From positions 1 to 5,385 of the forward strand of contig JAKLKT010000246.1 in NCBI GenBank assembly GCA_023150495.1: a stretch of 5,385 nt of DNA, given 5' to 3'. Source of the stretch: Planctomycetota bacterium (lineage in GTDB: Bacteria > Planctomycetota > PLA2). The translations under genes were made by a program, and so were the position numbers. Below the pieces are notes generated by a model. The model was not told the origin of the DNA. It searched no databases and worked only from the letters and a program-made list of their open reading frames with translations. Numbering within the stretch: position 1 is the first letter of the stretch; each line of letters begins with the position of its first letter. Of this stretch, positions 1 through 5,385 are shown in pieces.

Positions 1-1564
1 GGCGAAGGCGGCGTGGGAGCAGGCGCCCGAGATCGTCGACGACCGCTGGCGCGAGTTCGTCCTCGGCAAGCGCTCGTCGGCGGCGGCCACCGAGAAGGAG
101 AAGGAAAAGGCGAAGGAGCTCGGCGACGCGACCGGACGGGAGCTCGCCGACAACGGATCGGAGGAGGACCTGCAGCTCCTCGCGAGCCGCATCCGCGGGC
201 TCGAGATGTGCAAGAACGTCGAGACGGCGCGGCTCCTCGTCTCGCTCATGGACTCGCGCGACTCGGAGCGCGTGCGCGCCGTGATCGCGCTGATGTTCGA
301 GCGGACGGAGGATCCCGAGGTGATCGCGTGGCTCCGCGGCGAGGGCTACAAGCGCGCCGGGAAGCTCGCGCGCGCGGCGCTCATCCGCGCCTTCGGCATG
401 CGCGGGGACAAGGAGGCGATCCCGCTCTGCCGCGAGGCGCTCGCGGACTCCTTCTGGCTCGTGCGCGCGAACGCGGCGCGCGCGCTCGGGCAGCTCGGCG
501 ACGCGGAGTCGATCAAGACGCTCGCGAACATGGCGGCCACGGCGGGGGCGCCGAAGCTCCGGATGGCCGCGATGGACGCGCTCGGGCTGTTCGGGGCCGA
601 CGCTGCCGACACGATCCCTCTCTGGGAGTCGAACCTCATGAACCCCGCGTGGCAGGTCAAGGTCGCGACCTGCGACGCGTTCCGCGCCATCGGCAGCACG
701 AAGGCGATGGACATGCTCATCGGGCGGCTCGACACCGAGGGCGGCCGGGTCCAGGACGAGATCCAGGAGGCGCTAAGGAAGATCTCCGGCTACGACCGGG
801 AGATGACGCGCGAGGAATGGCTCAAGTGGTGGACCCACATGAAGAAGTTCGGGGACATCGAGAAGAAGATGAAGGAGGAGCTCCAGAAGGAGGGGGCGAC
901 CCCGGCCGCGCCGCAGGGGGGCGGGACGGTGGCCCGCGACTCGCCGAAGAGGCCCACGTACTACGGGATCAAGGTCTACGCGAGGACGGTCGGCTACGTG
1001 CTCGACATCTCCGAGTCGATGAAGACCGGCTTCCGGGTCTCGGACGACTGGGAGGCGAAGCTCGGCCACGAGTTCAAGGGCGCGACGAAGATCGACGTGG
1101 CGAAGGAGGAGATCGCCTACGCGATCAAGGACATGGACCCGCGGACGCGCCTCAACCTCTACTTCTTCAACACGACGGCGCGCGCGTGGCAGACGTCGCC
1201 CGTGGCCGCGGGCACGAGCGGCGAGAACGCGATCTCGGCCGTGCAGAACATCGACTGCAAGCTCCAGACGAACTACTACGACGCGCTCCGGCTCGTGCTC
1301 GGCACCGAGGACGGGAGGGACCCGTGGTCGGCGTCCTTCTGCGACACGCCGGACACGCTCTTCTTCCTGACCGACGGCTCGCCGACGGACGGCGAGATCA
1401 CGAAGACCGACGAGCTGCGGTCGTGGTTCAAGGAGCAGAACCGCTTCGCGCGCCTCCGGGTGCACGTGATCACGATGGGCCAGATGGGCGTCGAGCTCGA
1501 GTTCCTGCCCGCATTCGCCCAGGAGAACGGCGGCCAGTTCGTCCAGCTCACCGGCACCCATTAG
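1..1564 (+). CDS. HEAT-repeat / VWA domain protein, 5' end outside window (paralogue of the gene at 2639-5329)
   Basis: The reading frame is open from base 2 and ends at TAG 1562-1564, giving 520 visible codons. The first Met is at base 206, but the frame upstream of it matches the other paralogue residue for residue (for example APE-VDDRWRE), so 206 is not the start. In order: the end of a gluzincin-like domain (window residues 1-23), a charged linker (about 24-60), HEAT-like helical repeats (about 62-265), a Lys/Glu-rich linker (about 277-315), and a VWA domain (about 318-520). The VWA metal-ion-dependent adhesion site is complete: DISES (D335, S337, S339 in window numbering), T423 in LQTN, and D458 in FLTDG. 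VWA domains bind protein partners through a metal ion, and HEAT repeats form helical scaffolds, so I infer a binding or scaffold role rather than catalysis. By comparison with the paralogue about 370 N-terminal residues are missing, probably including a signal peptide. The protein's target is unknown. Confidence 0.9.
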   Translation, partial: AKAAWEQAPEIVDDRWREFVLGKRSSAAATEKEKEKAKELGDATGRELADNGSEEDLQLLASRIRGLEMCKNVETARLLVSLMDSRDSERVRAVIALMFERTEDPEVIAWLRGEGYKRAGKLARAALIRAFGMRGDKEAIPLCREALADSFWLVRANAARALGQLGDAESIKTLANMAATAGAPKLRMAAMDALGLFGADAADTIPLWESNLMNPAWQVKVATCDAFRAIGSTKAMDMLIGRLDTEGGRVQDEIQEALRKISGYDREMTREEWLKWWTHMKKFGDIEKKMKEELQKEGATPAAPQGGGTVARDSPKRPTYYGIKVYARTVGYVLDISESMKTGFRVSDDWEAKLGHEFKGATKIDVAKEEIAYAIKDMDPRTRLNLYFFNTTARAWQTSPVAAGTSGENAISAVQNIDCKLQTNYYDALRLVLGTEDGRDPWSASFCDTPDTLFFLTDGSPTDGEITKTDELRSWFKEQNRFARLRVHVITMGQMGVELEFLPAFAQENGGQFVQLTGTH

Positions 1565-1579
1565 TCTGATCTTTTCCGG
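1547..1579 (+). repeat. Conserved 3' end box, copy 1 (behind the partial paralogue)
   Basis: The last six codons including the stop (LTGTH then TAG) plus 15 following bases match copy 2 at 5312-5343, with a single extra T at 1565. The non-coding part shared exactly is CTGATCTTTTCCGG (1566-1579). The match continues weakly through a three-base variable loop: CCG-GTTT-CGG here (1576-1585) against CCG-GAAA-CGG in copy 2. Confidence 0.85.
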
Positions 1580-1598
1580 TTTCGGCGCTCCTAACCGG
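1576..1598. terminator. Weak inverted repeat between convergent genes, possible bidirectional stop signal
   Basis: CCGGTT (1576-1581) and AACCGG (1593-1598) can pair around an 11-base loop in the 49-base gap between the converging ends of gene 1 and the membrane protein gene. The location suits a terminator for both strands. However, there is no T-run after the stem on either strand, so it is not a standard Rho-independent terminator. Confidence 0.22.
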
Positions 1599-1613
1599 CC
1601 GAACGGCAACGGG

Positions 1614-1925
1614 TTACGACGGCAGGGTGCGGCACGCGTGCCGCAGTTTGGGGTCGCGCGCACCCCCGAGGCGACGCATGCGGTAGGCCGCCCGGAGCCT
1701 CCGGCGGTGCGCCCAGCGGTCCTCGGCGCGGAACCAGACACGGAGCGCGAGGGTCATGAGCACGCCCCACGCGAGCAGCGGCGCGCTGCTCGGCGCCCGC
1801 ATCCCCTCAGCGGGAACGAGGTCGAGGATCAGGAAGAGCGCCCCGAACCCCGCGGGCAGCAGCACGAAGACATCCGCCGTCCGGTCGATCCACCGACGCC
1901 TGGCCGGGGCCCCATGCCCTCGCAT
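1614..1925 (-). CDS. Small two-helix membrane protein of unknown function
   Basis: This 103-codon frame reads leftward from ATG (complement of 1923-1925) to TAA (complement of 1614-1616). Two hydrophobic segments stand out: about residues 17-38 (with the run VFVLLPAGFGALFLILDLV) and about 46-66 (LLAWGVLMTLALRVWF). Both ends are Arg-rich (ARRRWIDR before the first helix; many Arg residues after the second), so the positive-inside rule puts both termini in the cytoplasm with a short outer loop. Third codon positions are mostly G or C, as in the neighbouring real genes, which supports coding on this strand. The frame stays open further upstream, but this ATG is preferred because it leaves a 69-base divergent gap before the carbonic anhydrase gene. 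A GGGAG (complement of 1940-1944) lies 14 bases before it, somewhat far for a ribosome binding site. I do not recognise a family. It is convergent with gene 1 (49-base gap). Confidence 0.68.
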   Translation of the reverse strand: MRGHGAPARRRWIDRTADVFVLLPAGFGALFLILDLVPAEGMRAPSSAPLLAWGVLMTLALRVWFRAEDRWAHRRRLRAAYRMRRLGGARDPKLRHACRTLPS

Positions 1926-1994
1926 GCATGAACGATCGGCTCCCGCGGGAAGGGCCTGAGCCGCGGCCCCCGGAGCCCCCCAACTTCCGCTACG
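1926..1994. promoter_or_regulatory. Divergent intergenic region, presumed promoters for the membrane protein and carbonic anhydrase genes
   Basis: These 69 bases separate two divergently facing starts, so both promoters should lie here or overlap the gene ends. No convincing -35/-10 pair is visible in this GC-rich stretch. Two symmetric elements are present: a 10-base palindrome TCCCGCGGGA at 1941-1950, and an inverted repeat CGGCTC (1937-1942) / GAGCCG (1958-1963) around it. Either could be an operator or an RNA hairpin, but such short symmetric GC repeats arise easily by chance here. The promoter role is inferred from gene orientation only. Confidence 0.35.
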
Positions 1995-2636
1995 ATGGCG
2001 CGCATGCACGCTCTCCCCGCCGACGAAGCGCTCGAACGCCTCCGCGAGGGGAACCGCCGGTTCGTCTCCGGCGAGAGCACGCGCGGCCCGCTCCTCACCG
2101 ACGCCCGGCGCACGGGCCTGCTCGCGGGGCAACGGCCCATCGCGATCGTGCTCGGCTGCTCCGACTCGCGCGTGCCCGCCGAGCTCGTATTCGACCAGGG
2201 GTTCGGGGACCTCTTCGTGATCCGCGTCGCCGGCAACATCGTCGCGCCGTCCCAGATCGGCAGCGTCGAGTTCGCCGCCGAACGGTTCGGCACGCGCCTC
2301 GTCGTCGTCCTCGGCCACTCGCAGTGCGGCGCGATCCTCGCGACGATCGAGGAGCTGCGCCGGCCCACGGAGATCCAGTCGAAGAACCTCCGCTCGATCG
2401 TCGACCGCGTGCGCCCCTCCGTCGAGGAGCTCCTCGCGGCCGGCTACGACGCGGACGCGCTCGTAACGCATGCCGTGCGGGCGAACGTCCGCGCCTCGGC
2501 CGCCCACCTCCGCCACGGCTCCGATGTGCTCGAGCGGCTCATCCAGACCGACGGCCTGCGCGTGATCGGCGCCGAGTACTCGCTCGAGACGGGCGCCGTC
2601 GACTTCTTCGACGGCCTCCCGCGTAGAATGGCCTGA
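1995..2636 (+). CDS. Beta-class carbonic anhydrase
   Basis: The 213-residue product should interconvert CO2 and bicarbonate (EC 4.2.1.1) with a bound zinc ion, in the cytoplasm, since no signal peptide or membrane segment is seen. The beta-class signature is complete: GCSDSRVP gives zinc ligand C55 and the Asp57-Arg59 dyad, and GHSQCGA gives ligands H108 and C111. The N-terminal ALERLREGNRRF and the RVAGN segment after the dyad are also typical, as is the total length, so this looks like a full, active enzyme. ATG 1995 is the first start; ATG 2004 (Met4) is an equally possible alternative, and neither has a clear Shine-Dalgarno sequence (the nearest GGAG, 1972-1975, is 19 bases away). It faces away from the membrane protein gene. 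Its TGA stop (2634-2636) is 2 bases before the next gene, so the two probably form an operon. The physiological role (carbon supply, pH, or cyanate-type metabolism) cannot be decided from the sequence. Confidence 0.95.
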   Translation: MARMHALPADEALERLREGNRRFVSGESTRGPLLTDARRTGLLAGQRPIAIVLGCSDSRVPAELVFDQGFGDLFVIRVAGNIVAPSQIGSVEFAAERFGTRLVVVLGHSQCGAILATIEELRRPTEIQSKNLRSIVDRVRPSVEELLAAGYDADALVTHAVRANVRASAAHLRHGSDVLERLIQTDGLRVIGAEYSLETGAVDFFDGLPRRMA

Positions 2637-2638
2637 GC

Positions 2639-2689
2639 GTGCGACTCCGCCTCCTCGTGGTCTTCCTCGCTCTCGGCGCGGCGCGCGCG
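2639..2689 (+). other. Signal peptide coding segment (Sec, signal peptidase I type)
   Basis: The first 17 residues, MRLRLLVVFLALGAARA, have a short basic start (two Arg), a hydrophobic core of about ten residues and an A-R-A motif immediately before the acidic EDDA. Cleavage after Ala17 is predicted. No lipobox precedes Cys22, so a lipoprotein is unlikely. This places the whole mature protein, including the VWA domain, outside the cytoplasm, because no later membrane segment is seen. Confidence 0.85.
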
Positions 2690-5329
2690 GAGGACGACGC
2701 ATGCACCTGCGACGTCGGGCCCTCCGACTGCGAGTCGCTGGGGTCGCCGGTGCGGGCGCCGGGCGACCCGAGCATCTGCGACCTCGTCAACCGCGGCCTC
2801 TCGCCGAAGCCGTGGCGTCCCGGCGACGGGCACGACGGCGACTACAAGATGGCGAGCCTCGAGAGCTTCCTCCTCAGGCACGCCGCGTCGTGGGGGATCC
2901 ACTGCTCCGTCTGCGCGCGGTGGAAGCAGAAGGACGGCCTGCGCGACGGCCACGCGGAAGCGGAGAAGATCGCGGAGGCCCAGCGGAAGATCGGCGGCAA
3001 GGGGATCGAGGCGGCGACGAGCCCGCACTACGTCGTCGTGACCGACATCCCGCGGCTCCAGATCGTGACGCGCGGCGGCGGCGTGCGCCTCGCGTTCAAG
3101 CACGAGCTGCTGCACCTCTACCTCCAGCGGGCGGAGCTCGCCCGGCGCGACTTCGAGAAGGTCTTCGGCGCCCCGCGCGAGATGCGCTCGCTCATCGTCT
3201 TCGTCCACTCGGAGACGAACCGCCGCTCGTTCTCGGGGGTCCACTGGGGGCACCCCGACACGAACCTCCTCTACGGCGGCGGCTCGGGCAGGCTGCCGGG
3301 CGGCGCGGGCAACGGCTTCTGCATCGCGGGCCGCGACGACGACCAGCTCCACTTCACGTGCCGCCACATGATCGGGCACCTCTGCATCTCGACCTACCAC
3401 TCCGGCGGCACGCACGAGAAGGACCTGCCCCAGTGGATCTTCCGCGGCGCCGCGCACTGGCTCAGCAAGCTCCATCCCCGGGCGAAGGATTTCGCCACGT
3501 TCTGCGCCTACGAGGGGGTGACCGTGAGCGGCAGCGGCTCGCGCTGGGACGACAAGGCGAGGAAGATCGCCTCGCGCGGGCCGCAGGACGACCCCGTCGA
3601 GCGCATGTTCCAGGCCGCGACCGCGAAGCAGATGACCTACGAGATGCACGTCCGCTCCTGGTCGTGGTTCGAGATCTTCGCGGAGGAGGAGCGGGAGGCG
3701 TTCGTGAAGTTCGTCCGGCTGCTGCGCGAGGCGAAGGAGCCGCGCGTGGCGGCGAAGGAGGCGTGGGGCCAGGCGCCCGAGTACGTGGACGACCGCTGGC
3801 GCGAGCGCGTGATGGGGAGGCGCGGCGACGTCGAGGCGACGAACCGCGAGAAGCGGAGCGAGACCGACATCGAGGAGGCGAGCTCGCGCGAGCTGCGCGA
3901 CATCGCGAACGAGACCGACGCGCAGCTCCTCGCGGGGAAGATCAAGGGGCTCGAACGGTGCCAGAACGTCAAGACGGCGCGGCTGCTCCTCTCGCTGCTC
4001 GACGCGCGCGCGTCGGACCGCGTGCGCGAGGTGATCGCGCTGGTCCTCGACAAGACGGAGGACCCGGAGGTGCTCGCGTGGCTCCGCGGGGAAGGGTACG
4101 AGCGCGCGGGCAAGCTCGGCCGCGCCGCGATCTGCCGCACGCTCGGCAACCTGAGGCAGGCGGAGGCCGCGCCGGCGCTGCGGAAGGCGCTCGCCGACTC
4201 CTTCTGGCTCGTGCAGGCGAACGCGGCGCGCGCGCTGGCGCAGGTGGGCGACGCGGAGGCGATCGCGCCCGTCGCGCGCCTCGCCGCCGATTCGCCGAAC
4301 CCGAAGGTCCGGATCGCCGCGATGGACGCGCTCGGCCTCTTCGGCGCCGCCGCGGGCGCGACGATCCCGCAGTGGGAGCGGAACATCATGCACGCGGCGT
4401 GGCAGGTTAAGGTCGCGACGACCGACGCCTTCCGCGCGATCGGCGACAGGGCCGCGGTCGATGCCCTGATCGGCCGCATCGACAGCGAGGGCGGCCGTGT
4501 CCACGACGCGATCAAGCGGTCGCTGGTCGCGCTCACCGGGATGGACCAGGATTGGAACAAAGAGCAGTGGATGAAGTACTGGCAGAAGGTGAAGAGCCTC
4601 GGCGAACTCGAGAAGAGGATGGAGGAGGGGCTCGGGGAGGAGGGGAAGCCCGCGGAACCCAAGGAGCCGAAGGCCGACGAGCGGCGGACGGTGGCGGGGC
4701 CGAAGAAGGGCGGGCCGCCCACCTACTACGGGATCAAGCTCTACACGCGCACGGTCGGCTGGGTGATCGACATCTCGGAATCGATGAACCAGGGCTTCTC
4801 GGTCTCGCAGGAGTGGCAGAGCAAGCTGGGGCGCACCTACAAGGGCACGACGCGGATGGCCGTCTGCAAGGAGGAGGTCGAGCAGTCGATCCGCGAGCTG
4901 GACCCGCGGACGCGCATCAACCTCGTCTTCTTCAGCGACCGCGTGCGGATCTGGCAGGACGTGCCGCAGCCGGCGGGCACGGCGGGCGAGAGCGCGATCG
5001 GCACGGTGCGCGCGCTCGCACCGACGGGGCAGACGAACCACTACGACGCGCTGCGGATGATCCTCGGCCTCGGCGACGCGGAGTCGATCGCGCGGATGGA
5101 CTTCCCCGACACCCCGGACACGCTCTTCTTCCTGACCGACGGGACCCCGACCGACGGGGAGATCACGAAGGCGGACGAGCTGCTCTCCTGGTTCCGGGAG
5201 AGGAACCGCTTCGCCCGCCTGCGCGTCCACGTGATCGCCATGGGGAACACGGGTGTGGACCTCGAGTACCTCTCGGAGCTCGCGCGCCAGAACGACGGCG
5301 AGTTCCTCCACCTCACCGGCACCCATTAG
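2639..5329 (+). CDS. Secreted multidomain protein: gluzincin-like (catalytically degenerate) domain, HEAT-like repeats, VWA domain
   Basis: The 896-residue protein starts at GTG 2639. An in-frame TAG at 2624-2626 rules out any longer product, and the next Met is residue 71, after the signal peptide, so the start is well fixed. Domains in order: Sec signal peptide (1-17); Cys-rich segment (18-95; Cys 22, 24, 31, 47, 89, 92); gluzincin-like domain (about 128-393); charged linker (about 396-435); five or six HEAT-like repeats (about 440-635) ending in an LTG...W..YW segment; Lys/Glu/Pro-rich linker (about 650-692); VWA domain (about 693-896). The MIDAS is intact: D711, S713, S715, then T799 and D834. 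The peptidase-like domain has HMIGH (243-247) where HExxH is expected and WIFRGAAHW where WxxEGxA is expected, so it is probably not a protease. The likely location is periplasm or cell exterior, with a binding or structural role. No Shine-Dalgarno sequence is evident; with the carbonic anhydrase stop 2 bases upstream, translation is probably by coupling. The region from residue 372 on is a paralogue of gene 1. Confidence 0.93.
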   Translation: MRLRLLVVFLALGAARAEDDACTCDVGPSDCESLGSPVRAPGDPSICDLVNRGLSPKPWRPGDGHDGDYKMASLESFLLRHAASWGIHCSVCARWKQKDGLRDGHAEAEKIAEAQRKIGGKGIEAATSPHYVVVTDIPRLQIVTRGGGVRLAFKHELLHLYLQRAELARRDFEKVFGAPREMRSLIVFVHSETNRRSFSGVHWGHPDTNLLYGGGSGRLPGGAGNGFCIAGRDDDQLHFTCRHMIGHLCISTYHSGGTHEKDLPQWIFRGAAHWLSKLHPRAKDFATFCAYEGVTVSGSGSRWDDKARKIASRGPQDDPVERMFQAATAKQMTYEMHVRSWSWFEIFAEEEREAFVKFVRLLREAKEPRVAAKEAWGQAPEYVDDRWRERVMGRRGDVEATNREKRSETDIEEASSRELRDIANETDAQLLAGKIKGLERCQNVKTARLLLSLLDARASDRVREVIALVLDKTEDPEVLAWLRGEGYERAGKLGRAAICRTLGNLRQAEAAPALRKALADSFWLVQANAARALAQVGDAEAIAPVARLAADSPNPKVRIAAMDALGLFGAAAGATIPQWERNIMHAAWQVKVATTDAFRAIGDRAAVDALIGRIDSEGGRVHDAIKRSLVALTGMDQDWNKEQWMKYWQKVKSLGELEKRMEEGLGEEGKPAEPKEPKADERRTVAGPKKGGPPTYYGIKLYTRTVGWVIDISESMNQGFSVSQEWQSKLGRTYKGTTRMAVCKEEVEQSIRELDPRTRINLVFFSDRVRIWQDVPQPAGTAGESAIGTVRALAPTGQTNHYDALRMILGLGDAESIARMDFPDTPDTLFFLTDGTPTDGEITKADELLSWFRERNRFARLRVHVIAMGNTGVDLEYLSELARQNDGEFLHLTGTH
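3020..3817 (+). other. Gluzincin-type peptidase-like domain with substituted active-site positions
   Basis: Residues about 128-393 follow the layout of peptidase-MA-like gluzincins: a strand/helix start with an HLYLQRAELARRDFEKVFG helix, a strand LIVFVH, a helix where HExxH belongs, then LPxW about 17 residues later, and a C-terminal helical part (WSWFEIFAEE, FVKFVRLLREAK, VDDRWRERV). At the active-site helix the sequence is H243-M-I-G-H247, so the catalytic Glu is Met. At the usual third-ligand position (WxxEGxA) the sequence is W266-I-F-R269-G-A-A, so Glu is Arg. Family placement is from memory of motif spacing, not from a profile search. A separate, formally intact HELLH is present at 155-159. 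Confidence 0.6.
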
Positions 5330-5343
5330 CTGATCTTTTCCGG
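5312..5343 (+). repeat. Conserved 3' end box, copy 2 (behind the full-length paralogue)
   Basis: This is the partner of 1547-1579, covering the LTGTH codons, the TAG stop and CTGATCTTTTCCGG (5330-5343). It overlaps a perfect palindrome TTTCCGGAAA (5337-5346) and could form a small CCG-GAAA-CGG hairpin (5340-5349). It is one of the few AT-leaning stretches in the window. Confidence 0.85.
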
Positions 5344-5353
5344 AAACGGGCGT

Positions 5354-5367
5354 CGCAACCACTTGCG
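5354..5367 (+). terminator. Short hairpin downstream of the full-length HEAT/VWA gene
   Basis: CGCAA (5354-5358) and TTGCG (5363-5367) form a perfect five-base stem with a CCAC loop, 25 bases after the stop codon. No T-run follows, and the stem is short, so a terminator role is only suggested by position. The rest of 5330-5385 holds the conserved 3' box and nothing else that I can identify. Confidence 0.2.
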
Positions 5368-5385
5368 CGGAGGGAACTTAGGGCG

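Noticed and set aside
206..1564. Taking ATG 206 as the true start of gene 1
   Set aside because: Homology to the paralogue runs unbroken upstream of 206 to the window edge, so the gene is cut by the window rather than short.
13..1569. A 518-codon plus-strand frame overlapping the partial HEAT/VWA gene
   Set aside because: The translation is low-complexity Arg/Gly/Ala text; the frame starting at base 2 matches the paralogue residue by residue and is the real one.
1565..1613. An integron attC site or other mobile-element end behind gene 1
   Set aside because: The shared 3' box is short, lacks the paired core sites of attC, and there is no integrase or transposase in the window.
773..1741. A 322-codon minus-strand frame across the end of gene 1 and into the intergenic region
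   Set aside because: It is a low-complexity shadow of the VWA coding region and collides with the better supported membrane protein gene.
1638..1931. Plus-strand open frames opposite the small membrane protein
   Set aside because: Their products are Pro/Arg/Glu-rich with no hydrophobic pattern; the minus strand has two plausible membrane helices and G/C-biased third positions.
1928..2626. A 232-codon plus-strand frame overlapping the carbonic anhydrase gene
   Set aside because: It is Arg/Pro/Ala-rich and overlaps a gene with a full set of beta carbonic anhydrase active-site residues.
2444..5362. A 972-codon open frame on the minus strand opposite the large secreted protein gene
   Set aside because: It is a codon-bias shadow: its translation is dominated by Arg, Ala, Val, Leu, Glu and Asp with no domain, while the plus-strand frame has a signal peptide, VWA motif and a paralogue.

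Overview
The window is GC-rich bacterial DNA carrying four genes, one of them cut by the left edge, with little non-coding space and no RNA genes, CRISPR array or transposase that I can see. The best taxonomic guess is a planctomycete or a similar GC-rich lineage. The guess rests on the large secreted proteins that join a gluzincin-like domain, HEAT-like repeats and a von Willebrand factor A (VWA) domain, an architecture I associate with Planctomycetota. That is inference from protein style, not from a marker gene.

Layout from left to right: (1) bases 1-1564, plus strand, the C-terminal 520 codons of a HEAT-repeat/VWA protein whose N-terminus lies upstream of the window. (2) Bases 1614-1925, minus strand, a 103-residue membrane protein with two predicted helices, convergent with gene 1. 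(3) Bases 1995-2636, plus strand, a beta-class carbonic anhydrase with all expected zinc and catalytic-dyad residues, divergent from gene 2. (4) Bases 2639-5329, plus strand, an 896-residue secreted protein starting 2 bases after the carbonic anhydrase stop. Its parts are a signal peptide, a Cys-rich N-terminus, a gluzincin-like domain with substituted catalytic positions, HEAT-like repeats, a charged linker and a VWA domain with an intact MIDAS.

Genes 1 and 4 are paralogues. They align end to end over everything visible of gene 1, at about 60% amino-acid identity in the VWA domain, and the match continues past both stop codons into a shared 14-base non-coding sequence. The two unrelated genes between them (membrane protein and carbonic anhydrase) therefore sit inside a duplicated pair. 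Gene 4 appears translationally coupled to the carbonic anhydrase, so a cytoplasmic CO2/bicarbonate enzyme and an exported, probably non-catalytic adhesion or scaffold-type protein are likely made from one transcript. What that pairing does cannot be told from the sequence.

The points most worth following are the apparently inactivated peptidase-like domain of gene 4, the carbonic anhydrase coupling, and the conserved post-stop element behind both paralogues.
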